Shown one piece after another: positions 38,323 through 46,515 of a stretch of 64,000 bases of DNA (positions are counted from its first letter, which is position 1; every line of letters begins with the position of its first letter). The notes beneath the pieces were generated by a model, which searched no databases, was not told where the DNA came from, and saw nothing but the letters and a program-made list of their open reading frames with translations. Location of the stretch: positions 1 through 64,000 of the forward strand of contig JAURLX010000021.1 in the NCBI GenBank assembly GCA_030830965.1, read 5' to 3'. Both the position numbers and the translations under genes were made by a program. The stretch is from Verrucomicrobiota bacterium. Lineage in GTDB: Bacteria > Verrucomicrobiota > Verrucomicrobiia > Opitutales > UBA953.

Positions 38323-39525
38323 ATGCGTCTGCTCGCCTGCCTGCTCCTGTCGGCCTCCCTCAGCGCCGACCCGGCCTCCGACCGCAAGGCCGTGTTCGAC
38401 CTTGTCGAAGCCTGCGCCTCAGCGCCGAAGACCTACGAAGCCGAAGGCTTCAAGCCTGACGGTACGGTCCGCGCAATCTTCTACGACGCGTTGAACTGGA
38501 ACGGCAAACCCACCCGCGTCTTCGCCTGGATCGGCCTGCCGGCCAAACGCGAAGGCAAGGTCCCCGGGATGGTGCTCGTCCACGGAGGCGGCGGGACCGC
38601 CTTCAAGGAGTGGGTCCAGAAATGGAACGCGCAAGGTTTCGCGGCCATCAGCATCGCGGTCGAAGGCCAGACGGACATCCACGACAAGACTGTAGCCCGC
38701 AGCCGCCCTACCTGGGCCCGCCATGCCTTCTCCGGACCCGTCCGTGATGGCACCTTCGCCGACGCCCAGCTTCCGCTCAAGGAGCAATGGATGTACCACG
38801 CGCTCGCCGACACGATGCTGGCGAACTCGCTCCTGCGTTCCCTGCCCGAAGTCGACGCCTCCAAGGTCGGCGTGATGGGCGTGTCCTGGGGCGGCGTGAT
38901 CACGAGCACCATCATCGGACTCGATGATCGCTTCGCCTTCGGCATCCCGACCTACGGCTGCGGCCACCTCTTCGACGCGGAGAACCATTGGGGCCGGGCG
39001 TTGCATGACAACGAGGCCTACCGGCAGGTCTGGGACGGCATGAACTACGCCGACCGCGTGAAGATGCCGGTGCTCTGGCTTTCCTGGCCGCAGGACGCCC
39101 ATTTCCCGCTCGGCTGCCAGGCCGAGCACTACCGCAAGGCGCCCGGCCCCCGCATGGTCTCGCTCATCACGAAGATGGGCCACAGCCACCCCGCCGGCTG
39201 GAATCCGCCCGATAGCTACGCCTTCGCGAAGAGCATCGTCGAGACGGGCAAGCCTTGGGGCGCGTCGCCTTCCGCAGGCGTCAAGGACGGCACGGCCATC
39301 GCGGTGTTCCATTCCACGAAACCGATCACGCGGGCCGTGCTCGTCTCGACGACCGACCGCGGCTTCACCGGCACCCGCAAGTGGGTGGAGACACCCGCCT
39401 CGGCCGCGAGCGGCGGCGGCGGCACGACCGTCAGCGCACCCTTGCCGGCCGGTACCACGGCTTGGTACGTCAACGCCTACGCCGACCAGTTGACCCTCAC
39501 CTCAGACTATCAGGAAATGCGATGA
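38323..39525 (+). CDS. Exported acetylxylan-esterase-like alpha/beta hydrolase
   Basis: A 400-residue protein with a Sec signal (about 1-15). HGGGG in the oxyanion region, a nucleophile elbow GVSWGG (186-191, Ser188), a SWPQDAHFPL acid region and GHSHPAGW near the catalytic His fit the AXE1/dienelactone hydrolase group. A C-terminal beta-rich extension (about 315-400) is present. The likely substrate is acetylated polysaccharide. It overlaps the next sulfatase by ATGA. Confidence 0.84.
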   Translation: MRLLACLLLSASLSADPASDRKAVFDLVEACASAPKTYEAEGFKPDGTVRAIFYDALNWNGKPTRVFAWIGLPAKREGKVPGMVLVHGGGGTAFKEWVQKWNAQGFAAISIAVEGQTDIHDKTVARSRPTWARHAFSGPVRDGTFADAQLPLKEQWMYHALADTMLANSLLRSLPEVDASKVGVMGVSWGGVITSTIIGLDDRFAFGIPTYGCGHLFDAENHWGRALHDNEAYRQVWDGMNYADRVKMPVLWLSWPQDAHFPLGCQAEHYRKAPGPRMVSLITKMGHSHPAGWNPPDSYAFAKSIVETGKPWGASPSAGVKDGTAIAVFHSTKPITRAVLVSTTDRGFTGTRKWVETPASAASGGGGTTVSAPLPAGTTAWYVNAYADQLTLTSDYQEMR

Positions 39526-41072
39526 ACACCCCGATGCGAAACCTTATTGCCTTGCTGCTCCTTCCTTGGGCGCTCGGGGCGGCCGACGCCCGCAAGCCCA
39601 ACATCCTGATCATCCTCGCCGACGACCTCGGCTACGGCGACGTCCAGGCCTACAATCCGACGCGCGGAAAGATCCCCACCCCGCACCTCGACAAGCTCGC
39701 CTCCCAAGGGATGCGCTTCACCGATGGACATTCGTCCTCCGGCGTATGCTCGCCGTCGCGCTACACCCTGCTCACCGGACGCTACCACTGGCGCACACGG
39801 CTGCAGACCGGCATCGTCGGCGTCTTCGGCGATCCGCTGATCGCGCCCGAGCGCCTGACCGTCGCCGGACTGGCCAAGCAGCACGGCTATCGCACCGCGG
39901 CCATCGGCAAATGGCACCTTGGCTGGGATTGGCCGATTCCCGAGGGCGAACGCGGCCTATTCCGGGGCACGCGGGAGGTCGACGCCGCTCCGGCCTCCGA
40001 TCTCCACCGCGCCGCCTGGACACGCGTCTTCTCCCGGCGCATCCCAGGCGGACCGACGACGCGCGGCTTCGACTCCTACTTCGGGACCGACGTCCCCAAC
40101 TGGCCGCCCTACTGCTTCATTGAGGACGACCGCACCATCGGCACGCCGAGCGAATTCCTGCCCAAGGAGCTTTTCCGCAACCACCTCGCCAGCCTGCCCG
40201 GACCCGCCCTGCCCGAATGGAAGCTGGAACAGATCCTGCCTGCGCTGACCGAGCGCGCGTGCAAGTTCATCACGGAATCGTCCGGCCGCGAGGAACCGTT
40301 CCTGCTGTATCTGCCCCTGACCACGCCGCACACGCCCTTGGCGGTGAACGCCGAATGGAGAGGCAAGAGCGGCCTGAACAATGCGGCCGCCGATCTGATC
40401 ATGGAGACCGACGCCGCCGTCGGCAAGGTGCTCGCCGCGTTGGAATCCAGCGGCGCCTCCAAGGACACCTTGGTGATCTTCACGAGCGACAACGGCTTCG
40501 CGTCCTACGTCGGGGTCAAGGATCTCGAGAGGCAGGGGCATTTCCCCAGCGGACCCTTGCGCGACTACAAGAGCTCCGTCTTCGAAGGCGGTCACCGGGT
40601 CGCGTTCATGGCCCGCTGGCCGGGGCAGGTCGCCGCCGGTTCGACCTGCGACCAGCTCGTCCATCAGGCCGACATCATCGCGACCGTGGCCGACATCCTC
40701 CAGACGAAGCTCCCGGCGAACGCCGCCGAGGACAGCTTCAGCTTCCTACCCCTGCTCAAAGGCTCCGCCACGCCGACCCGGGCGCATGCAATCAGTTGCG
40801 CCGCAGCCGGCACGCCTGGCCTGCGCCGCGGGAACTGGAAGTATATCCCGACCCAACCCGCCCAGCTTTACGACCTGGCCACCGACCTCGGCGAAACCAA
40901 GAATCTCGCGACCGAACAGCCTGAGCGCGTGCAGGAGATGAAAGCCCTGCTCGAGAAACTCATCGCGGACGGACGCTCCACCCCCGGCGAGCCGCAGAAG
41001 AACGACGTCGCCGTCGTCCGCTTCCCCAAGCCCGGCACGCCGAAAGCCAAGGCCGCCAAGAAGGCCAAGTAA
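39522..41072 (+). CDS. Exported type I sulfatase with Lys/Ala-rich tail
   Basis: A 516-residue protein starting at the ATG that overlaps the esterase stop. The Sec signal spans about 5-22. Catalytic features are ADDLG (33-37), formylglycine motif CSPSR (76-80, Cys76) followed by YTLLTGRYHWR, GKWHLGW and SDNGF. The last 15 residues are a Lys/Ala/Pro tail (PKAKAAKKAK end), seen on several exported proteins of this island. It is related to the sulfatase at 36228. Confidence 0.93.
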   Translation: MNTPMRNLIALLLLPWALGAADARKPNILIILADDLGYGDVQAYNPTRGKIPTPHLDKLASQGMRFTDGHSSSGVCSPSRYTLLTGRYHWRTRLQTGIVGVFGDPLIAPERLTVAGLAKQHGYRTAAIGKWHLGWDWPIPEGERGLFRGTREVDAAPASDLHRAAWTRVFSRRIPGGPTTRGFDSYFGTDVPNWPPYCFIEDDRTIGTPSEFLPKELFRNHLASLPGPALPEWKLEQILPALTERACKFITESSGREEPFLLYLPLTTPHTPLAVNAEWRGKSGLNNAAADLIMETDAAVGKVLAALESSGASKDTLVIFTSDNGFASYVGVKDLERQGHFPSGPLRDYKSSVFEGGHRVAFMARWPGQVAAGSTCDQLVHQADIIATVADILQTKLPANAAEDSFSFLPLLKGSATPTRAHAISCAAAGTPGLRRGNWKYIPTQPAQLYDLATDLGETKNLATEQPERVQEMKALLEKLIADGRSTPGEPQKNDVAVVRFPKPGTPKAKAAKKAK

Positions 41073-41087
41073 GCTCACCCACTTGCC

Positions 41088-42401
41088 ATGCGCCCGTTCC
41101 TCGCCCTGCTGCTCTCGGTCTTCTCGCTGTCCGCCGCCGACCCCGCGTCGTTCGCCCTGCCCGCACCCTCGGCCGAGGGCACGCTGCCCGGCGAAGGCGC
41201 CTTGCGCCGCTATGACGGTTACGTGAAGCGGTGGAACACCATCCGGCCGCAATGGGCGACGGAGGTCGCCAAGGACCAAGGCTCGGTAGTGTTCTTCGGC
41301 GATTCGATCACCCAGGGCTGGGGCACGGATTTCCGGAAAGCCTTCGAAGGCATGAAGCTGGCTAACCGCGGCATCGGCGGCGACACGACCCGCGGCATGC
41401 TGCTGCGCCTCCAGGAGGATGTGCTCTCGCTGCACCCAAAGGCCGTCGTGCTGCTGATGGGTACGAATGACATCGAGGTCGAGGTGCCCGTCGACGCCAT
41501 CGGCCGCAACTTCCAGAAGATCGTCGCCGCCCTCAAGGCCCACGACCCGAAGATGCCCGTCATCGTCTGCCGCATCTTCCCGAGCTCGGCCGCGAAGAAG
41601 CGCCCGAAGGAGACCATCCTCGCCGTCAACGAGCTCTTCGCCGCCGCGGTGAAGGGCGATCCTCAGTTCACGGTGCTCGACACCTACGCGCTCTTCGCCG
41701 ACGCCGCTGGCGACGCCCTCCCCTCCCTCTTCCCCGACCTGCTCCACCTCAACGCGGCCGGCTACGCGAAGTGGGCTTCGGCGCTGCGTCCGATCTTCGC
41801 CACGCTCGGCCACCTGGATACCGCAGCCGACGATTTCACGCCGGAGGACGGCTTCGTGAGCCTCTTCAACGGCAAGGACCTGGCCGGCTGGGGCTACCGG
41901 ACCACGCCTGCCCGCAAGGGCGTGCCCAAGCCCGGCGCCCCGCTGTTCGTGGAAATCAAGGCCGACCAGCCGTTCGACGGCCGCTCCGAGAGCGCCGACG
42001 GACGCTACCGCGCGGTCAACGGACGTCTCGTCGTGACGACCCCCGCGGAGGGCCGGCGCATCCAGGCGCTATGGACGACCCGCGAATTCCCCGAGGACTT
42101 CGAGCTGCGTCTCGAGTTCCGCGCCACCCCCAACGCCGACAGCGGCGTCTACCTGCGTAAGCCGCAGCTCCAGTGCCGCGACTTCCTCGTCGCCGGCCCC
42201 TACAAGGAACTCAAGAGGTACAAGCCCCAGGACTGGAACGAACTCGTCGTCGTGGTGAAGGGCGGCGTCGCCCGCGCCACCTGCAACGGCGAAGTCCTCG
42301 AGGAGGCGATGAAGGTGCCCGAGACGGGTCCGATCGGCCTCGAGGGCGACCGGGGGCAGATGGAATACCGCCGGCTGCGGATCAAGACGCTCGCCCGCTG
42401 A
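41088..42401 (+). CDS. Exported SGNH hydrolase fused to DUF1080 (3-keto-disaccharide hydrolase-like) domain
   Basis: A 437-residue protein with a Sec signal (about 1-17). Residues about 45-240 are an SGNH hydrolase: GDSITQG (71-77, Ser73), GTND (125-128) and DLLHLN (217-222, Asp/His). Residues about 256-437 are a DUF1080 jelly roll beginning GFVSLFNGKDLAGW and containing NADSGVYLRK. DUF1080 members have been associated with 3-keto-glycoside cleavage and with glycan binding. The fusion links ester removal to backbone recognition or cleavage. Confidence 0.88.
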   Translation: MRPFLALLLSVFSLSAADPASFALPAPSAEGTLPGEGALRRYDGYVKRWNTIRPQWATEVAKDQGSVVFFGDSITQGWGTDFRKAFEGMKLANRGIGGDTTRGMLLRLQEDVLSLHPKAVVLLMGTNDIEVEVPVDAIGRNFQKIVAALKAHDPKMPVIVCRIFPSSAAKKRPKETILAVNELFAAAVKGDPQFTVLDTYALFADAAGDALPSLFPDLLHLNAAGYAKWASALRPIFATLGHLDTAADDFTPEDGFVSLFNGKDLAGWGYRTTPARKGVPKPGAPLFVEIKADQPFDGRSESADGRYRAVNGRLVVTTPAEGRRIQALWTTREFPEDFELRLEFRATPNADSGVYLRKPQLQCRDFLVAGPYKELKRYKPQDWNELVVVVKGGVARATCNGEVLEEAMKVPETGPIGLEGDRGQMEYRRLRIKTLAR

Positions 42402-42415
42402 GTCGGATTCCGACT
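42401..42415 (+). terminator. Perfect hairpin directly after the SGNH-DUF1080 gene
   Basis: AGTCGG (42401-42406) and CCGACT (42410-42415) form a perfect 6-bp stem with a 3-base loop starting at the last base of the stop codon. No T tract follows. It lies 11 bases before the TauE start and could modulate its translation. Confidence 0.35.
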
Positions 42416-42426
42416 GACTGCGAGCG

Positions 42427-43197
42427 ATGTCCGACTGGATCCAGAGCCAAACCCTGCTCCCCGCCGAGCCCTGGATTCTGCTCGCGGCGCTCTTCGGAGC
42501 GGCGTGCATCGGGATGTCGAAGGCCGGCTTGGCCGGGACTGCCACGCTCAACGTGGTGATTATGGCCAAGATCTTCGGCGCCAAACCGTCGGTCGGCGTG
42601 GTGCTGCCGATGCTCATCGTGGCCGACTTCCTCGGGTTCATGCTCAACCGCGGCGGCGGTTCCTGGCGAAAGGTCTGGCCGATGGTGCCCCCGGCGGTGG
42701 CCGGCGTGGTCGTCGGCTGGCTGCTGCTCGACCGCATCGACAACGCGACGGCCCGCGTGGTCATCGGCTGGCTCATCCTCGCCCTGCTGGCGTTCAACGT
42801 CGTCCTCGACCGACGGCGGGAGCAGCTGCTGGCGCTCACCCGTCACCGCACCTTCGCCCAGGGCATGGGCTGGACCGCCGGATGCACCACCATGCTGGCC
42901 AACGCCGCGGGGCCCGTGATGACCGTCTACCTGCTCTCCCAGCGTCTCGAGAAGAGCGAGCACCTCGGCGTCTTCAGCCGGTTCTTCCTCTTCATCAACC
43001 TCTTCAAGCTGCCCTTCAGCGGCAACGTCGGCCTCGTCAACGCGAAGTCCCTCCTCACCAACGCCGTGCTGCTGCCCGGCGTGGTGGCGGGCGTCGCCCT
43101 CGGGTGGTGGATCCTGCGGCGCACGGACCAGCGCGCGTTCGAGCTGGCGCTGGGCTGGCTGACCGCCTTCGCGGCGATCTGGCTGATCGTCGGCTGA
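42427..43197 (+). CDS. TauE/SafE-family sulfite/sulfonate exporter
   Basis: A 256-residue integral membrane protein with about seven or eight hydrophobic segments (for example 17-37, 60-75, 87-105, 108-126, 145-170, 215-232 and 240-255). The GMSKAGLAG motif near 31 and the GWTAGCTTMLANAAGP block at the internal repeat are typical of TauE/SafE. Known members export sulfite, sulfoacetate or other anions. Within an island of twelve sulfatases a role in expelling inorganic sulfur or a sulfonate is the obvious inference. It has no cleavable signal peptide. Confidence 0.88.
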   Translation: MSDWIQSQTLLPAEPWILLAALFGAACIGMSKAGLAGTATLNVVIMAKIFGAKPSVGVVLPMLIVADFLGFMLNRGGGSWRKVWPMVPPAVAGVVVGWLLLDRIDNATARVVIGWLILALLAFNVVLDRRREQLLALTRHRTFAQGMGWTAGCTTMLANAAGPVMTVYLLSQRLEKSEHLGVFSRFFLFINLFKLPFSGNVGLVNAKSLLTNAVLLPGVVAGVALGWWILRRTDQRAFELALGWLTAFAAIWLIVG

Positions 43198-43246
43198 CCG
43201 CTCCTCGGTTGACTCCCCCCGTCCGCGGGCTGGAGATGGGGGCGTC

Positions 43247-44143
43247 ATGAACCGCCCCGCCCTCGCCCTTCTCGCCGGACTTGCGCTCGCCGGCTGCCAA
43301 ACCGTCCCGGCCCAGCGCACCCTGCCCGTCGGCGCCACGCCCGAGAGCGTCACCAAGGGCTTCGGCGGCGCCTATTACGTCACGCTCATGGGCACGTCCC
43401 GCAAGCCAGGCGACGGCGACGGCAAGATCGCCCGCGTCCAGGACGACAAGGTCACGGTCATCACCGAAGGCCTCGACGACCCCAAGGGCATCGTCTTCGT
43501 CGCGAACCGCCTCATCACCGCCGATTTCGACAAGGTCTGGTCCGTCGACGCCAAGGGCAAGAAGACCCTCCTCGCCGGCCCCTCCGCCTTCCCCACCCCG
43601 CCGACCTTCCTCAACGACGTCGTGGTCTCCCCTGACAAGAAGAGCGTGCTCATCACGGACATGGGCGCGGTCACGAAGATGCGCGGACCGGACGGAAAGC
43701 TATTCGACGTGGGCAGCGCCGAACACAAGGCCATCCCCGTCATCGCCCGCGTCTTCCAGGTCACGCTCGAGGGCAAGGTCACCGAGGTGATCGCCCCGAC
43801 CCCGCGCATGCTCAACCCGAACGGCATCGATGTCATGGCCAACGGACGCATCCGCGTCGCCGAGTTCTTCACCGGAGACGTGCTGGAATGGAACAAGGGC
43901 AAGTGGAAGACCCTCGCCAAGGGCCACCGTTCCGGCGACGGACTCGTCCACGACTCCAAGGGACGCTTCTATGTCTCGGAAGTCTTCACCGGCCGGGTGA
44001 CACGCTATGAATCCGACGGCTCGGGCCAGACCGAGCTCGGACAAGGCCTGCTCTCCGCCGCCGACCATTTCCTCGATGAGAAGGCCGGCGTCCTGGTCGT
44101 GCCGGACAGCAAGGCGGGCAATCTGGTCTTCATCGGGCTCTGA
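43247..44143 (+). CDS. SMP-30/gluconolactonase-like propeller lipoprotein
   Basis: A 298-residue protein with a lipoprotein signal ending LALAGC. A GGAG at 43232-43235 lies 11 bases before the ATG. The mature protein is a six-bladed NHL/SMP-30-type propeller (DDPKGIVFVANRLITADF, LNDVVVSPDKKSVLITDMG, NPNGIDVMANGRIRVAEF, GDGLVHDSKGRFYVSEV). A lactonase acting on oxidised sugars would fit beside the FAD oxidoreductases, but metal ligands cannot be confirmed by eye; a non-catalytic binding propeller is possible. Confidence 0.78.
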   Translation: MNRPALALLAGLALAGCQTVPAQRTLPVGATPESVTKGFGGAYYVTLMGTSRKPGDGDGKIARVQDDKVTVITEGLDDPKGIVFVANRLITADFDKVWSVDAKGKKTLLAGPSAFPTPPTFLNDVVVSPDKKSVLITDMGAVTKMRGPDGKLFDVGSAEHKAIPVIARVFQVTLEGKVTEVIAPTPRMLNPNGIDVMANGRIRVAEFFTGDVLEWNKGKWKTLAKGHRSGDGLVHDSKGRFYVSEVFTGRVTRYESDGSGQTELGQGLLSAADHFLDEKAGVLVVPDSKAGNLVFIGL

Positions 44144-44288
44144 GCGTCCGCCGAGGGAACCGCTCCGGCCCGTAAGCCCTGGCGCTGAATCCGTCCGGGG
44201 ACGGGACGCGCCGTCTGAAGGAAAAGACGCGCCGTCCCTGCCGATGGGCTGGATTTCCGTCGCGGCTGGCACCAATCTAGGTGGCCCC
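44144..44288 (+). promoter_or_regulatory. Intergenic region with tandem imperfect-palindrome repeat
   Basis: A 145-base gap before the DUF1080 gene. The 11-mer GACGCGCCGTC occurs twice, at 44205-44215 and 44226-44236, so the copies are offset by 21 bases, about two helical turns. Each copy is a partial palindrome (GACG/CGTC), and the outer GGGACG (44203-44208) and CGTCCC (44233-44238) are complementary. This resembles a double operator or a stem-loop with internal mismatch. No convincing -35/-10 pair is seen. Confidence 0.4.
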
Positions 44289-45077
44289 ATGAAACTGCTG
44301 CCCGTCACCTTGCTCCTGTTCGCCCTGCCCGCCGCCGCGCAGGACGGCTTCACCCCCCTCTTCAACGGCAAGGACCTCTCCGGCTGGGACGGCGAACCCG
44401 GCCTGTGGAAGGTCGAGGACGGCGTGATCGTCGGCACGAGCGAAGTCGGCAATCCGAAGACGAATTCGTTCCTCATCTGGAACGGCAAGGTCAAGGACTT
44501 CGAACTGCGCGCGACGGTGAAGGTCGTCGGCGACAACAATTCCGGCATCCAGTACCGCAGCCGACGCCTCCCCGAGATCACCCCCTGGACGATCCTCGGC
44601 TACCAGTGCGATGTCCACCCGACCGACGTGCACACCGCGATGACCTACGAGGAACGCGGCCGCGGCATCTTCGGCTACAACGGCGTCGACGTGGTGATGG
44701 ACCCGGCCGGCCAGCGCTGGCAGGTCGGCGAACGCCCGCGGGTGCAGGCCGACATCTCGAAATATAACGAGTTCACGGTCATCGCCGTCGGCAATCGGCT
44801 CGAGCACAAGGTCAACGGACGGACGACGTCGGTCTTCATCGACCACGACGAGAAGAACCGCGCCCTCGAAGGCCTCGTCGCCATCCAGCTGCACGCCGGC
44901 AACCCGCACAGGACCTATGTGAAGCAGGTCCTGCTCAAAGTCCTCGCCGACGGACCGGTGCTCAAGTTCGACGAATCTGCCCTGCCGTCCGGCTCCAAGA
45001 AGATCGAAAAGCCCAAGGTCGTCAGCGCCCAGGGCAAGAATCCCGCCCCCAAGAAGAAGGCGCCAGCCAAGAAGTGA
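44289..45077 (+). CDS. Exported DUF1080 (3-keto-disaccharide hydrolase-like) protein
   Basis: A 262-residue protein starting at the ATG that gives a Sec signal (about 1-18, ending AAAQ). A classic DUF1080 domain begins GFTPLFNGKDLSGWDG and includes NNSGIQYRS and GYQCDVHP. The C-terminus is a Lys/Ala/Pro tail (PKKKAPAKK). Members have been linked to cleavage of 3-keto-glycosides, though many remain uncharacterised. It is the first gene after an unusual repeat-bearing gap and lies 3 bases before a sulfatase. Confidence 0.87.
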   Translation: MKLLPVTLLLFALPAAAQDGFTPLFNGKDLSGWDGEPGLWKVEDGVIVGTSEVGNPKTNSFLIWNGKVKDFELRATVKVVGDNNSGIQYRSRRLPEITPWTILGYQCDVHPTDVHTAMTYEERGRGIFGYNGVDVVMDPAGQRWQVGERPRVQADISKYNEFTVIAVGNRLEHKVNGRTTSVFIDHDEKNRALEGLVAIQLHAGNPHRTYVKQVLLKVLADGPVLKFDESALPSGSKKIEKPKVVSAQGKNPAPKKKAPAKK

Positions 45078-45080
45078 GCC

Positions 45081-46511
45081 ATGCGCCGCATCCTCCAGCT
45101 CGCCGTCGCCTGCCTCGCCGTGCAACTGCCGGCCGCACGGCCGAACATCCTGCACATCCACGCCGACGACCATCGCGCGGACGGCCTCGCCGCCCTCGGG
45201 GCGAAGGGTCTTGTCACCCCCAACCTTGATTCGCTCGTCGCACGGGGAATGACCTTCACCCGCGCCTACACCCAGGGCTCGATGATCGGCGCGGTCTGCA
45301 CCCCCAGCCGTACGATGATGCTCACCGGGCGGTCCTGGCAGCGCATCCCCGGGGCGAAAGGGGCGAAACCAGGCGCGGAGAACCCCTCCACCTTCCTGCC
45401 CAAGGTCCTCGAGGCGGCCGGATACACGACCTGGCACATGGGCAAGGGCGGCAACGCGTTCACGCAGGGCATCCGCGCCTTCCAGACCAGCATCATCGAC
45501 GACGGCAAGGGCGCCGGCAATCCGGCCACGGACCGGGCCCACGCCTGCGCCCGTCTCGCCGACCGCACGATCGCCTTCCTCAAGGAACACGCCGCCCGCA
45601 AGGACGGCTCCCCCTTCTACGCCTACCTCGCCCCCCCGGTGCCGCATGACCCGCGCTCGGCCGAGCCCCGCTTCCATGCGATGTACGACGCCGCGCGCAT
45701 CAAGCTCTCCCCCGCCTTCATGCCCCTGCACCCCTGGGACAACGGAGAGATGACGGTGCGGGACGAACGCCTCGCCCCCTGGCCGAGGACGAAGGAGGAC
45801 ACCCAGAAGCAGACCGCCGACTACTACGCCTGCGTGACGGGACTGGATCACCACGTCGGCAGGATCTTCGCCGCGCTCAAGGAGGCCGGGCAGTGGGAGG
45901 ACACGATCATCGTCTTCTCGGGCGACAACGGGCTCTCGCTCGGCGAGCACGGTCTCTTCGGCAAGCAGAACCTCTACGAGTTCGGCGGCATGCACGTGCC
46001 GCTCGTGATCGCCGGCCCCGGCATCCCGCACGGCCGCACCCCGGCCTTCGCCTACCTGATGGACCTCTTCCCGACCTTCGTCTCGCTGGCCGGAGCCAAG
46101 TCGCCCGAGGGGATCGACGGACGCGACCTCACGCCGGTCATCCGCGGCGAACGCAAGGCCGTCCGCGAAACCTCCTACTTGGGCTACCGCGACTGCATGC
46201 GCTCGGTCAGCGACGGACGCTGGAAGCTGATCCGCTACCCCTTGGTCGATCGCACCCAGCTCTTCGACCTGGAGAACGACCCTCACGAGCTGAGCAACCT
46301 TGCCGGGCAGACCGCTCACGCGGCCACCTTGAATCGGCTGACGGGCCTGCTCGATTCCGAGATGAAAGTCTATGCGGACCCGTTTCCGCTGGCGGTGTCC
46401 AATCCAGCCAAGGCCGAATGGACCCCTCCGTCCAAGGAGAAGCTCGAAGCTGACGACGGAGCAGGCCGCCGGAAGAAGCAGGGCCAGAAGAACACCAAGA
46501 AAAAACAGTGA
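45081..46511 (+). CDS. Exported type I sulfatase (iduronate-2-sulfatase-like) with basic tail
   Basis: A 476-residue protein with a short Sec signal (about 1-19). ADDHR (28-32), formylglycine motif CTPSR (73-77, Cys73) and GDNGLSLGEHGLFGKQN place it in the iduronate-2-sulfatase/choline-sulfatase-like group. The usual GKWH reads GKGGN here, so the Lys is kept while Trp and His are lost. The last 20 residues are very basic (RRKKQGQKNTKKKQ end). It is the closest relative in the window of the CVASR sulfatase at 21171. Confidence 0.91.
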   Translation: MRRILQLAVACLAVQLPAARPNILHIHADDHRADGLAALGAKGLVTPNLDSLVARGMTFTRAYTQGSMIGAVCTPSRTMMLTGRSWQRIPGAKGAKPGAENPSTFLPKVLEAAGYTTWHMGKGGNAFTQGIRAFQTSIIDDGKGAGNPATDRAHACARLADRTIAFLKEHAARKDGSPFYAYLAPPVPHDPRSAEPRFHAMYDAARIKLSPAFMPLHPWDNGEMTVRDERLAPWPRTKEDTQKQTADYYACVTGLDHHVGRIFAALKEAGQWEDTIIVFSGDNGLSLGEHGLFGKQNLYEFGGMHVPLVIAGPGIPHGRTPAFAYLMDLFPTFVSLAGAKSPEGIDGRDLTPVIRGERKAVRETSYLGYRDCMRSVSDGRWKLIRYPLVDRTQLFDLENDPHELSNLAGQTAHAATLNRLTGLLDSEMKVYADPFPLAVSNPAKAEWTPPSKEKLEADDGAGRRKKQGQKNTKKKQ

Positions 46512-46515
46512 CCTT

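Noticed and set aside
36252-38387. A 711-codon minus-strand frame
   Set aside because: It is antisense to a sulfatase with complete catalytic motifs and has no signal peptide or domain.
43209-43237. TTGACT at 43209 as a promoter for the SMP-30-like gene
   Set aside because: No -10-like element is found at proper spacing; the downstream GGAG fits a ribosome site better.
44144-44288. CRISPR or larger repeat array at the 44 kb repeat
   Set aside because: There are only two short copies with a 10-base spacer and no cas genes; it looks like an operator or a stem-loop.
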